Shown here piece after piece: positions 11,096 to 23,269 of a stretch of 64,000 bases of DNA; the stretch's first letter is position 1; each line of letters begins with the position of its first letter. Position numbers and translations under genes: made by a program. The stretch comes from Jaapia argillacea MUCL 33604 (Eukaryota; Basidiomycota; Agaricomycetes; Jaapiales; Jaapiaceae). The notes under the pieces were generated by a model that saw only the letters and a program-made list of their open reading frames with translations, was not told the DNA's origin and ran no database searches. Where the stretch lies: the NCBI GenBank assembly GCA_000697665.1, contig KL197768.1:24382-88381 (forward strand), in the 5' to 3' direction.

Positions 11096-13449
11096 GGTAA
11101 CTTTGAGCCAGCAGGGATTCAAAGGGAATGCAAGCGACGTTTCCCTGCCCGTCTTTAAAGGAGGGAGGGACGTATTTGGGACGCCGCGAGTGGAGACAGC
11201 TGCCAACTGAGTTCAGTTCGGCATCAAATGGTCAAGGATGAAAACGCTTGATGTTGAATGTCATTTCATACCAAGGGAGTTCTTGTTATTGGTGCACAGC
11301 GTGATCTGCCCCATGGGTTGGGTCGAACTTTTGGTGCAGTGAATTGCAGGGCCACCAGTCCCAGTATGCCTTCGGTGTTTCCTCCGACAGGAGCTTCCTA
11401 TAGCGGTACCCAGAAGCACAGACTTAACTGTGACGTAGGCTAGGGTGAAGATCGAGCCTATGAACTGGAGCCATGGCAGGAGGGTCCCGGTTGGTGGAGA
11501 TGCGAAGCCAAGATAAGTGCGTGTGGAAGAACAGCACCGTAAAGCCGCCAGCCGAGGCGCTTTGATTGGCTCTATGGCTCGACGTAAAATACTTAGCGTG
11601 GAATCATTGGGCGGAAGTACTGACACCAGCGCATATCGCGTGGTTGAGGTCCCTCCACAAGACCATACCAGATTTGGGCGAAGAAGTACCTCCACAAAAG
11701 AACCGAGGGAGAGGTGATTGGCCTCCTGATCTTCAATTGTAACCGAAAGCCTTCTCATAGCAGGCCGTCCCTGCACCTGCATTGGTGGGGCGCTCGGTAT
11801 GTTCCTGAAGTGTTCCTGCCACATGGGTCGAATTAGGTTGACGTTGTGGAGAGTAACGGCATAGCAGGCAAATAGTGTATACGGTTCGGTGCATCATCAG
11901 GACCCGGAGGCGCAGCAAACTGGCAGCCTCTCTAGTCATGATCAAATGACGGACGGAAGAATTGGGGAAAGGAAGAATACCACGACCAGAGTACAGGCTG
12001 ACAACGAAGCTTGGGTCACAGATTATCTTTCGAAAAACCACTGGCGTCTAGTAGGCTCTCCAGCAACCATTGTCGGAGGGATGTGTTGTAGAAATATGAC
12101 GGAATGCAGATACGGTCACGCACGAGGGATTTGATGGCTTCTGAATTTCTGACCAATGCCCATCTAAGTAGTTCCGGCGGTGTTCAGGACGAGAACGCGA
12201 TGTACGCAAATATGCTCTTCCTTCGTCAGCTTCTGATCCGTTCGAAGTCCCAAACGTGGGGAGTGCAGGGATGGTTCGCGGGTAGAAGGATTTGTCAGGT
12301 GACGAGGAAGAGATGGGTACTGAACAAAGTGATTGGGTACTGCTCAATGCGGGGGAGGTAGAGTGGCGTCAGACGCGATTGGGACATTGACCATGTTGAT
12401 GTCCGGCGCTGTCCACCAAGCTGGCGCTATTTACAATCTAAGTTCCAGAGACATTGAAACTGGGAACTTGGAACAGCAGTCGACGCATCTCCCTCGAACA
12501 TCGACCTGCTTCCTTGATGGATGGACGAAGTCGCGGTACCTGTTGGTCGTGTCAGTTTTCGCTAATGTTGGGGAAGAACATAACACATACAGCCAATAGC
12601 CGTCCCTGCATCTCTCTCGACACTTCACTCCCACCCATTCATCCCTCAATAAATAGATGTGGCTGGACTTGGTACAGTCGACACGACCTATCTCCTCATT
12701 TACACGCGCACACTCAGTGCCTCTCACTATGTCCGTGTCACTCCCACTTAGGGCCGATAAACCTGACGTAGATCATCCCTGATGATAGCCCAACGCTCGG
12801 GCGCTGGGGTGAAGGCCGTTCGAGGCTTGTGGTATTGCACCATGAATACCTTACGGTAGTAAGTAGACGATTGTCGATCCGGCTGGTTCCGCGGTACATG
12901 TGAACGCGTCTGAAATGGTTCGATGAAGCCACAAGCTGATAGAGAAGGGGTTTGTCTGACAAAAGCGGGTTTCTTGTAGGACCGTTCGCAGGCTCCCACG
13001 TGAACGGAGTTCGCGGTGAACCGCGGTGCGAGGCCGAAAAGAGGCTTGGGGAAAGGTGGGGCGCAAGCCGACGAGCACGGGAATTGACAGAGCTATAGAC
13101 TGCATCAACTATTCAAGGATTACAAGAGGAGAAGAGATCAGTGTCCGATTCCGTACTTTCGATGAGGAGTGGCTCGTCGTACCTTGTTGGAATATGAACG
13201 GGGGAGGAGATGAGCCGGGTTGGTCTCCGAAAAGTAGGGCCATGAGCGTGGAATGGAGCGACGATCGGTGAAATAAATCGATATGGGTCGAAGGGACCGT
13301 GTACGAAGCTTAAGGTGGGAATATGGAGAGTTTGTGGCGTCGAGGGCGCGCGGTTGCGGTGAGTAGGATTCCAGGCAAATTGAAGTGAGACGTAAAGGTC
13401 CCATAATTGAATCGAGTCGCGGCCAAGAGATTTTTGCAGAGATACTGAA
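11096..13449. other. Gene-poor stretch, no supported gene
   Basis: Long minus-strand open stretches occur (about 11261-11824, 12048-12347 and 13113-13502). None shows a recognisable domain, a consistent set of splice phases or a similar copy elsewhere in the window. One contains a hydrophobic run (FIGSIFTLAYVTVKSVLLG). This may be remnant sequence of a second membrane-protein gene, but I cannot show it. Confidence 0.25.
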
Positions 13450-14000
13450 CCGAACAAGCCAGTAGGACTAATGTCGGAGCCGCAGACTTTGGCAGATTGC
13501 AAACAATTGAGATTATTGGAGGGTCGTTAGACAAGTTTCGATCACGTACAGGTTAATAGACCATATGGTGGCCAAATGACACCAATTTCAGATTCCTTCA
13601 GGCTGCGGAGGAGAGGAGGTAGTCCGATCAGGTCGACATTGAACCAGCACTAGGGAAGACCTCACCTTTTTTCGCCACTTCTACATCCCTAGCGCGCCGT
13701 AATGCAAGCTCCTCCCATCAACGACCACAACCCTCGTCTCCCGAAGACCCTACGTATCAACAACCGTCACCCCCTCTCAACATAATCCGACCGACCAGAG
13801 GAACAATAACGAATTGAGGAATGAAGGAGCGACAAGGGACAAGGGCGACTTCGAAGGGTGGTTCATGAGCGGAGTCGCAGAATGGCGGATCTGGAAACGA
13901 AGATCGACTCGCAAGCAAACGCCACCGACGGATGAAGGACCCAAACCCAGTGAAATCAACAACCCTACACCACGACTAGATTCCATCCGCCGTCACCCCA
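13450..14000. repeat. Degenerate duplicated block, copy 1 (partner at 39775-40240)
   Basis: The stretch is similar to 39775-40240 along its length. Shared anchors include GCCGCAGACT near the left end, GATTGCAAAC and CACCAATTTCAGATTCC. Read on the minus strand, both copies give a peptide of the type PPxISxVCNLPxSAAP, and many base differences fall on third codon positions, so the ancestor probably coded on the minus strand. A GTGAGG donor and a CAG acceptor sit at the same place in both. Both copies are now broken by stops. The family is unknown to me. Confidence 0.5.
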
Positions 14001-14840
14001 AAAAATATACCCAGGACCCTGAACCCTCTAAATCCGTGCATGGACAGGCAAACATTCCAACCCAAGGCCCCAGAAAGTCGCGCCGTTACCTCGGCGCCTC
14101 GTCCTCGATGTTTCAGTCCACGAAAGATACAACCCGTCCGCTCGAGACGTTCAACCACGAGCTACCACCCGAACGCTGCCTCCACACATGCCTCTTATCA
14201 TCTATCATGGCTTTCTGTGAGGCGGATGCCTGAAGAGGGATCATCCAAATGAGTGTTGTCGAAGGATTGGGGTATAGAAGACTGAATCGATAGAAACGAC
14301 AATAGTTGAGGCGAGTGTAAGCGTCCTCAAGATACGATGGTCCTCGGATTGAGAGGGTAGAATGAAGGTCGAAGTGGAAGTGGTGCCGCAAGACCGGAAG
14401 TGACATGTAAAGTCGATAGCACGACCATGAAGAGCGATCCGGAATGACTAAAGTCGTACGGGCGAGGGAGCAGGTAGTGTGGTCTGACTGTAACGTGTAT
14501 GATCCGGAAGCTCGGAGCATCTGCTGTGGGGCGAGTCGTCGAAAGAAATCGTCTGAATGGGTGTCCAACGAATCGTGGTGTGAAATAGCCAAGGAGTGAT
14601 CATTGTTGGGCCAAGTGTGAGCATTCGATTATCTTCAAGCCAAGCGGGTACGGTGGATGTGAAAGATGTCCTGATATCCACCAGACCGGCGCAAGTGAGA
14701 AAGATGCAAAACATCCAGCCATTAGGAAACTTGAAAGGAGAGACGGCGACACGCAGCAGGGGGCAACCCGGAAGGGTGGAGTATTCGGCGAGATGGAGGG
14801 AGCAGGTGAGGCAGCGGATGACAAACTGTGACCATACCGT

Positions 14841-15066
14841 GTGCGATTAGGAAGGCTCGAAGCAATGTCACTCGAGACTCGGAGTGCTAAGGACTCACAA
14901 GTTTCGGAAAAATGGAGCGACGTGAACTCAATACTCCCAACACCCACATCGTCCCCATGCCCAATTCTCCCCAATCCACACTATCCTCATTCTCCACCCA
15001 CTCGACTCCGCCACGGTCCTCGACGCCAGCTTCAAGTTCGCATCATTTCGCAAGAGGGGTGCAAAA
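14841..15066. repeat. Duplicated segment, copy 1 (partner at 24557-24800)
   Basis: The sequence running through GACTCACAAGTTTCGG and AAAAATGGAGCGACGTGAAC to the CACTCGACTCC region is nearly repeated at 24557-24800. The right end of this copy is cut by the foldback element that starts at 15071. The original coding content is unclear; a minus-strand peptide around SRRSIFPKL is conserved between the copies. Confidence 0.55.
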
Positions 15067-15281
15067 CCTTAGTCCCAGCCAAAAGTCGTGTGAGCGAAAA
15101 CGAGCGAAATCGGTCGTGATTTTAGGTCGCTCGATTTTGCTTGACGAGGCTCGAGATTTGGGTCCATTGACAACGAGAATCAAGCTTCCATCAGACGGCT
15201 AAGAGAAAATCAAGGGTTTTTGATGGAAAATGATGGAGAAATACATTGGAAAAAGAAAAGTTGAGAACAGTGTGCACAAGG

Positions 15282-15354
15282 GGATTCGAACACCAGACTA
15301 TTAGAGACAGCGGAAAACAGCACGTAGAACAATACACCTACAACCACTGCACTA
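15282..15354 (-). promoter_or_regulatory. tRNA-like A and B boxes, left arm
   Basis: On the minus strand, TAGTGCAGTGG (15344-15354) fits the polymerase III A-box consensus and GTTCGAATCC (15282-15291) fits the B box. Their starts are about 63 nt apart, longer than in a normal tRNA gene. A T-run follows downstream on the same strand. Transcription would run outward to the left. Confidence 0.6.
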
Positions 15355-15595
15355 CAAGAGCTTAAAGACTTGGGGTAATGGCTGCTATATGACCCTGTTG
15401 GCCAGTTGAGCCTTATCACATCAGTTGGCCTCCACATTGATTCCCTGCTCATCAAAAATACGGATGCTACTGTAAATTGGCGAATAGTCCGTGTTCAAAG
15501 AGGATATAATTTATTTGGAGGCCAACTAATGTGATACGGCTCAACTGGCCAACAGGCTTATATAGCAGCCGTTATCCCAAGTCTTTAAGCTCTTG

Positions 15596-15668
15596 TAGTA
15601 CAGTGGTTGTATGTGTCATACTCTACACGCTGCTTCCCGCTGTCTCTAATGGTCTGGTGTTCGAATCC
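15596..15668 (+). promoter_or_regulatory. tRNA-like A and B boxes, right arm
   Basis: TAGTACAGTGG (15596-15606) is an A box and GTTCGAATCC (15659-15668) a B box, mirroring the left arm. A CTTTTCTTTTTCC tract about 20 nt downstream could end a polymerase III transcript. Transcription would run outward to the right. Confidence 0.6.
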
Positions 15669-15882
15669 CCTTGTGCACACTGTTCTCAACTTTTCTTTTT
15701 CCAATGTATTTCTCCATCATTTTCCATCAAAAACCCTTGATTTTCTCTTAGCCGTCTGATGGAAGCTTGATTCTCGTTGTCAATGGACCCAAATCTCGAG
15801 CCTCGTCAAGCAAAATCGAGCGACCTAAAATCACGACCGATTTCGCTCGTTTTCGCTCACACGACTTTTGGCTGGGCCTTAG

Positions 15883-17661
15883 TCTCAGACATCGTCTTCT
15901 TTTTCCCACGGGGTACTCCATGTTGCGACGCTGATGGGGGGCTTGGTGCTTGTGCTTTCGGAATTCCGACCTACTTGACCTATCCTATTTGTGATGCCTA
16001 CGAAATATTCTACACTGTTAGTTTTCCACAAAACTCGCCGAGCGTCGAGTAGAACGTCGCCCAAACCGTGGGAGAACTGCGTTGGTTTTCCGTTTTGGGA
16101 ACTGTCAACTTCGGAAATTCGGATCCGACCAGCCCCCTGAGCTCAACATTCACAATGATTCTGTCCTACTTGACTACCTCAAAATCAATACTGTAGAATA
16201 CGTATTTGCAACCCAACTTCCAGTGTGAGCAAAGGATCTGGAGTTATCTGGCTGTCTTTGAAAAAGGAGGACGATGTACCCGATCCAGATCTTGCACCCC
16301 TCTTATCATTTCGATCCCCTTCGACACGCACGTGATCGCCGTACTTCTTGCCAACGCTCGAACTCAAGTCGGGCTGCCATGTACAGAACTATCTCGAGCT
16401 CCCCTCATCAGGTTGCCATTAATATTGGTCTCACCACCAACACTCCTCGCCACGAGTTCTGGTATGTCCTTGACCTCCAACCTGTCTTCACAATCAGCCA
16501 CGTTCGCATCACCAATCCCGTTGACAACAGTAACGACCCCGAAGACCTAATACAGTGATTGATGTCTCTTCCAGACCCACTTGTGTCACTCGCACTGCCG
16601 TGCACCGTCAGCTCCTCACAAGAAACATTGGACCTCCGACATGTATCAGGGTACCTGGTGATTCCGACGATGTCTTCAAGGACGATGAGGACGTGTCGGA
16701 TACTGAGGAAGCACCCCGTAGTATGTATCAGAGCTAGGCAAGAGTTAGTTGGGAGCTTGGCGGGAGAGTACCAGAAGAGGTTCGTCGTCTCTGCATTCCA
16801 ACCGCCGCGTTCTCTCCCTAACATTGCGTCGCAGTACACACCATACCTTAGCAGCCCAAACAACCAAACTCCCCTCCGTCCCAGAAGAATTCGGTGTGCT
16901 CCACCAACTTCTCCAATTCTCGCATCATATACCACCCAAGTTCTCTCGGATGCCCTGGTCCACGCCAAGAAAGTCAGTAGGGGAGGTGGGGAGGAACGAC
17001 TGAGATGGATGATGTCGCGCTTGCCATCACCAACCCCCCACTCTTCCCGACCTCCACTTCGTACCCATGTCCAACCCTCATCATCTCCCATCTCCCAAGC
17101 TCACATCCCTCCGGGTCCGATGATCTGATGCCTTCGCCGGTGCGTCCACACCTGCACCAATCGTCTTGCCAACTTTGCCTGACCGAAGATAATAAGTAGG
17201 CGAGCTGAGAGTTTGGAGGACATACACTTAAACCATCCAACTCTTGTTTCTCAACAGCTTGCACCCGCACCGTTTCTTTGGATCTCTTGGTCTCTCACAT
17301 GATGCTTCCCCTACTATATACCTTCTGTACCCTCCCACATGTTACTCCCAAATTTATTCGTTAATCTTGACATGCTCGTTGTGTAGGCTAGTTCAGTTGA
17401 AGGAATATGACTTACTCTGCACTTTGTTGACTAGGACTTAAGGACTTGGGCTTAATATTGCTTTCTGAACTTGGTCTTCGATAGCGAACTTGGTCTGACT
17501 TGCGAGCAACTTGCACAAGTCGACAACTCATGCAAGACTCACAAGTTGTGCAAGTTATTTGTAGTTTTGCTGATGCTCAACCTTCGACGCCCACCAGCCA
17601 AATCATGTTTGCCATCTGCGATGTCAACTACACCCCCCACCCTCGTCATACACCCTCTTCT
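15883..17661. other. No supported gene; open frames of unclear status
   Basis: A plus-strand frame at ~16380-16556 encodes a peptide with HEFWYVLDLQPVF and a second segment HVRITNPVDN, which reads like real protein. I could not connect it to other exons. A 227-codon minus-strand frame (16408-17091) overlaps it but has low-complexity Arg/Trp/Gly content typical of a chance frame. The right end, 17470-17575, carries the CAAGT-type motif described at 6423. Confidence 0.3.
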
Positions 17662-17903
17662 GCTGGATGGTCTTGTTGTCGTTTCGGTTGCACTTGGATG
17701 TTGCATTGCAGCGTCCTTAGCTAGCAATGAATGGACGGCGAGAACAATGGAAGGGACACAGATGGCTCGGGATCAGTGCGGCGGGAGTGCTCTCTCAATG
17801 CAGTGCAGCAGCGAAGATTCTAGGAATATTGAATTGCAAATGTCAAGACCGAGCTGTGCTGGCGGGAGTCCTCCGTGATGGGCGCTTGATGCCAGCCATA
17901 CTG
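17662..17903 (-). pseudogene. Relic of the 5' end of a kinase-TPR gene
   Basis: The stretch aligns with 28771-29020, which is the promoter and first codons of the kinase gene at 26185-28814. On the minus strand a start at 17706 gives MQHPSATETTT, against MQHPTATETTT in the intact gene. About 190 bp of upstream sequence is also conserved, including CAGCGAAGATTCTAGGAA. After about a dozen codons the similarity stops and no kinase domain follows. It is a truncated duplicate that shows the family, together with its promoter, was once more numerous here. Confidence 0.7.
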
Positions 17904-18052
17904 ATCCGTTCCAATACCCCAGCCCCTCTCCACGTCATCATCGCCTCCAACGTTTCGCGGCCTGCTACCCATGTATCAGCTGATCACTTGAGTCGGCCTA
18001 TCTGCGGCCGTTCAACCTACCGATGAGTTGAGTACTTGAATTGGAAGAACGG

Positions 18053-18928
18053 TTCTAATGCGGTTTTGTCTGTAGACTGCAGTAGACGCATTCCAGAATG
18101 ATGCGGAAACGGCACGGAGCTCCCCATCCCTGTAAGTCTTCATTTCCAAGTCGAGCTCCTGTCGTCGAGCGCCCACTGCAAGGCTAGGAACACACCACCG
18201 GCTGTGTTGGACGAACAGGACGCTAACCCTGAAGGACAGTCAAATTAATGGAGTTCAAGTACTTTTGTCAGTTCCATTATCACATAGTTGCCGTTGAGAT
18301 ATCACACAGCTGATCTAAACCCCAAGACCCCCATTTCTCATTGCTCAGGTACGAGGTTGAGTGGTTTCAACGAACGTCGTCACTGATGTCACCTACGGTT
18401 AGGTGTCCATTGTGATAGATCGGCCAACCTTGTGCATTCGAATATCCTGAGCTCATTATTTCCACCCCCGATCGTTTTCGTTCTGTCAACAATTGGAATC
18501 CTCGTCTTAAAAGCGCTTCACAAACTGCTATGCGAGCCATTCGGAGTATTTACAGAACGAAGCTAACGCAGTTTTGTCTGCAGACTGAAGTGGATACGTT
18601 CCAGAATAACGCCGAGCTGTGTATCTCAATGGTCGTTCGCTTTGAGCTCCGGTCATCTGGTATCCACCGCGAGGCTGGAAGCACATCAAAGCTGTGTACT
18701 ATCAACAGGGAACTGCCCCATATAATAGATGCCAAGCTGAGTCGAGCGCTTCCATCTTCCACCTTCACATCGTTACCATTGAGAAATCACATAACTACTC
18801 GATTCGAATCCCAAGACTCCCATTTTTTTCATTACACAGGTACGAGATTCAGGTATCTCAACCACCACTGTCACTGATCTCATCTATCGTTGGGTTAGCC
18901 ATTGTGCCGTCTCGGACAATCTAACAAG
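18053..18928. repeat. Tandem duplication of the region upstream of kinase gene 1
   Basis: Two imperfect copies, about 18053-18430 and 18558-18928, repeat with a period near 505 bp. Shared anchors are GTTTTGTCTG, TTCCAGAAT, the CCCAAGAC..CCCATTT block and the CAGGTACGAG block, followed by a run ending near GTTAG. The second copy ends about 60 bp before the ATG at 18989, so the duplication may have doubled promoter elements. Confidence 0.6.
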
Positions 18929-18988
18929 TAGATTAACCGAGTTCACCCTCTCGCTGTTAGTTCAACAGACATCAATCATCATCGTTCC

Positions 18989-21937
18989 ATGAACCCCAGG
19001 AGGCACCACAGAACCGAATCAAGACCGTTAACGCCAAGTACATTTGTGATCAAGCCAGAGGAGGTGGAGATTGATTACAAGTCAGGTTGTATCGGAGAAG
19101 GGGGATTTAGCACTGTATACCGTGGGCGTTGGGGAGGACACCTTGTGGCCGTTAAAGTTTTGCGGGAACGGATTCCCGCCAAAGTAAGTCCCTCTCATGG
19201 TCCTCCGCCTAGTCGTCTCATCTCCGCGTTCCAGTCTCTACAACAGGAAATCGACATTTGGCAGTCAATTCGCCACCCAAACATCCTTGAATTCTACGGT
19301 TACAACTCGTCATCAGAACCCATTTTCCTCGTGTCTGCGTTAAAGAAGAGGGGTAACGCTGTCGCTTTCTTCATCGATAATCCAGGTGCTAGCAGGCCAA
19401 AGTTGGTGCGTATGCATTTGATTGTGATGAATATGGCTTCATATTCGTTGTTGACATCCTCCATAGCTTTATGAGGCTTCTCTTGGCTTACAGCACCTCC
19501 ACCGACATTCAATTATCCATGGTGACCTGAAAGCGGTGAGTTCCATTGCTTTCTCCCCTGAAGTTCGGTGGTAATTGGTCATCTCAGCTCAATATATTGG
19601 TGGACGACCATGGATCTGCCTGTTTATCTGACTTTGGCCTTTCACATGTTAGAACACTCTCAACCTCGCCTTCCAAACGGAGTGGGCATGGATTTGAAGG
19701 AACCTTGCAATGGATGGCACCAGAATGCTTGGTTGGCTGCAAGGCTAACTCGAAATCGGATATCTACAGCTTTGGCATGACGATATACGAGGTGAGCTCG
19801 ATGCGTCACGCAACTATAAATATGGTTCTAAGTCCTCCTTAGATCTTTACTGGACACGCACCGTTTCCTTATCTCCGTGATGCTGTGGTGATTGCACAGG
19901 TTCAAGAGAGGAGGATGCGCCCCGATCGACCTCCTGATGAGGAGGCTTTACTTCGTGGACTTGGTGATTCAATGTGGACTCTTGTGGTGGAGTGCTGGGG
20001 ACACGAGCCGCAGCAGAGACCCAATTCCACAGACTTAACTCGTCGTCTCGATACGCTAGCCAAGCGCCACGGAGAGAAACAATCGCTCTCGCGATATGCC
20101 GGACGAAAGCCAGAACCCATTGTCTGTGACGAAGACACTGAGGATCCCGACAGGACCCTCCGGGCGACTCAGGATCCCAATGAGAGACAATCTCCGGCTC
20201 GCGCCAATCAAGAGATATCTACGGTCGTCAATTATTCGCTCATCATGCCCGACCCTAAAGTCACCACTCCTCGAAAGATCCCTGGGACTCGCGATACATC
20301 TCCTCCGGCAATTATTCCAATTATTCCTGGCCAAGATGGCTTCAAGGACGTAACGAGCATTCATTACTCTACCTCTACCACACTGAATGGGTGAGCTGCT
20401 GGTCACTGTCCGAATGTAAACTTAGATGATTTACAGTCTCATACACACCCGAGACCCACTAGCATCGAGAAAAATGACCGAACACGAAGGATCCATTCAA
20501 CCCCCAAGCCGGAGAGGCTGGCGCCTCCCATTGAAGGTGAGCTACTTCCAGCAGGCCTTTATCTATGTCTCATCCCCTCCCAAAGCAGAAGCTCGGTCTC
20601 TTTCAACCCGTGCTGGTCAACTCTTTCACCACTTCGAAAGCACTGGTGAACTCGGGGATTTGGAAGAGGCCATCAAGTTGGACCACGAAGCTGTTTCCCT
20701 TTGCCTAAAACCCAACGCCGAACGAGCCCAGTCGCTCTCGAAGCTTGCTCTCGATCTTGGTCATCGATTCCAACGCGCCGGCCATTTTGAGGACTTACAA
20801 GAGGCAATCAGGTTGTACGGTGAAGCCCTTTTGCTCGTGCCAGAAATCAATAGCTATCGAGCTGCCTGGCTCCCAAACCTGACTGTTTGCCTTCGCCTTC
20901 GATTTCATCAAGAAGGTCAACTTCGGGACTTGGAAGAGGTAGTCGAGTTGGACCGTCAAATTCTGTCGCTTACTCGGGAACCCAATACCCACCGCGCTGA
21001 ATTGCTTACCCGCCTCGCTGATGATCTTAGCCTTCGGTTCGTTCACACTAGCCAACTCGACGATTTGGAAGAAGCAATTAAATTGGATCGCGAAGCACTC
21101 TCGCTTCGATGCGAACCCAGTGCCCATCGAGCGCTCTCACTCACTCGCCTCGCTGATGACCTCAGATGTCGATTCAAGCGCACCACTGGCAGTCGGTCCA
21201 ATGATTTGGACGAAGCTTTCAAATTGGACCACGAAGCACTTGAACTTTCCACTACCGACTCTGATCGAGCAGATTCCCTCTCAAACCTTGCTCGCGACCA
21301 CAACATTCGGTTTGAAGGCGCCGGTCACCCCGAGGATTTAGATGAGGGAATCAGGTTGAGTCGCGAAGCACTCTCGCTTCTACCCCATCCTGACGATCAT
21401 CGAGCTTCTGCACTCACAAACTTAGCCAAACATCTCGGGTGTCGATTCCGGCACAATAAACATCGTGAGGATTTAGAGGAGGCTATCAAATGTCAACGTG
21501 AGGCGCTCTCCCTTCGACCAAAGCCTAATCCCCATCGGCGTCGGTCACTTGCAAGCCTCGTGTATTACCTCGTTCAGCGATTCCACCACAATCACCATGT
21601 GCAAGACTTGGACGAAGCAGTATCCTTGAACTGCGAAGCACTCTCGCTCCTACCCAAACCCAATGCTGATCGAGCTCAGTCACTCGCACAACTTGCGAAT
21701 TGGCTCCGTCTCCGATCCCAGCATACCCCCCATTCCCAGGATTTGGACGAGTCTATCGTGTTTTGTCATCAAGCACTTCATCTTTATCCGGGTTCTCGAA
21801 CGCGTTATCCTCTCGTTGTCCTCAGAGAGAGTCTCGCCGCCCGATATGATCTTCTGGGAAGACCTGAGGATTTGGAGGAGTTACGGAATTTGCGGACGGA
21901 GATCCAAGACTTGGGAAACCTGGAGGCGGGAAAGTGA
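18989..21937 (+). CDS. Protein kinase - linker - TPR protein, gene 1
   Basis: Exons 18989..19183, 19235..19405, 19467..19535, 19588..19791, 19843..20390, 20463..20536 and 20589..21937 give 869 aa. The sixth exon boundary is the least certain; I chose it because it restores the frame and matches the paralogues. The kinase spans ~30-285: glycine loop GEGGFSTV, Lys56 in VAVK, Glu70, HGDLK (Asp142), DFG 160-162 and APE 189-191. All catalytic residues are present, so it should be active, most like TKL kinases. The linker holds one TSIHYS motif. Residues ~421-860 are about nine TPR-like units of the D-LEEAIKLDREALSLRP type, a protein-binding superhelix. No signal peptide or membrane segment is present. 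The fusion suggests that a signal sensed by the TPRs switches the kinase. Confidence 0.78.
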
Positions 21938-23269
21938 TAAATCATTCTTCCGTGTGGTATGTTGTTTGTCGTACAGTTGGATGACATTCAAGGACCCATT
22001 GCTTGGGAGTTCGAGACTTCAGAACCTTTCATGAAAATGTCAAATCGATGTGTTTCTCCACCATGTTTTGGCAGTAATTCTCGTTCCCTATGGATCGATA
22101 TCTGTATTTTCAATCATCTTGTGCGTCTTCCCAGCCGGCATCGTCGATAATTAATTGCCATATACATATCATATTATAAGCTGTATCTTAGCTCTACAGT
22201 ATTCCATTATCCTTCAGGGCGTAGCCTTATGGGTAGACATCACGGTTCATGTATTATACCAATCCAATAATGGGGCCGCTCCCCTTATTTCCTCTTGCTC
22301 ACGCATTGCAAATCTCCAGCTGCCGACTTGCTGCGCAACCCGACAGCCCGACGTTTAGTTCTACATAGCGTAAACATACGACTCATTTGCTGGTTCAACG
22401 TCGCGCTGTGCGTTCTCTCTCCAACACCCTTCAACGATCGATACCTCCCAATCCATACACAACCCAAGGATGGTCCATCACCAAGGCGAAGGAGTAGACG
22501 GCTGCAATTTCATGATCCAGAGGGAATCAAATATGACGCATAACAGAAAGCGATGGGAAATGGCTTTGAGGTGCAGATGTAATAGTTAGAAGCATGGGGT
22601 GGCATGAATCAACCGGAAATAACTTGCCTAAAACCGCAGATCGAGACGATGAAATGATGATGATCCTGCCAGTCACCAGAGGAGGGGATGGATTGAACAC
22701 TAGGTATCGAAGAAAGCTGGAAATTCCATGAAGGTTTCTCATCAGTAAGGGCCCTCTCCTAATCACAACACAGCACAAGGGATGAACTCACGATAAACTA
22801 TCGCCCATCGACAACGAATCCAACGGGCCATAACAACAGCCCATGGAACGAAATATCACCCTCCCTCGACGAAGATAACTCAGGCTCAATCTCGACGAAG
22901 TTCGGCGTCCTAATCAACCCAAAAGTGGGTAAATCCAACCACCCATCTCGATCGTATTCGAAACCACTTGGTCCCAATGGGCGGCTTCTGATTCCAGGTA
23001 GTTCCAGCCGTCAGGGCTCCTATTTGTCCTCTCAATACCCATCGCCTATTGCCGCTACTTAGTTTTGTCTCATATCTCCCCTCCGCATATCCAGACCTCG
23101 ACCGTTCCCACCAACATACTCCCTACCCCGCACTCCACCTCTCTCATCCTAATATCCAACCTCCCCCCCATTCTATAACGAGAGGCGATGAATCATAAGA
23201 TTACGGATTGAAAGCCGAAGGAGTGAACCAAATGTTCGTTTCCGGGAAGTGAGTTGGGGGTTCTCAGAC
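21938..23269. other. Intergenic, no supported gene
   Basis: The 3' flank of kinase gene 1, then 1 kb with only short unsupported frames. A minus-strand frame at 22527-22778 has no recognisable feature. Confidence 0.3.

Larger units (their letters stand above)
15071..15882. mobile_element. Foldback (inverted-dimer SINE-like) element with polymerase III boxes and TSD
   Basis: Two arms, 15071-15433 and 15517-15882, are inverted copies of each other around an ~83-bp spacer. The termini read CCCAGCCAAAAGTCG on the left and its complement on the right. The element is flanked by the direct repeat CCTTAGT (ending just before 15071 and starting just after the right terminus near 15876), which looks like a target-site duplication. 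Each arm holds a perfect A box and B box of a tRNA-type promoter. No open frame is long enough for a transposase, so it must have moved by borrowed enzymes. The arms differ by scattered substitutions, so it is not an assembly fold. Confidence 0.75.

Noticed and set aside
15591-15670. A functional tRNA gene
   Set aside because: Only A and B boxes fit; the box spacing is too long and no cloverleaf with an acceptor stem can be formed by eye.
16408-17091. 227-codon minus-strand frame
   Set aside because: Composition (Arg, Gly, Trp, Ser) is that of a chance antisense frame and no motif is visible.
20795-21127. Minus-strand frames inside the TPR exons of the kinase genes
   Set aside because: Antisense shadows of the repeat-coding exons.
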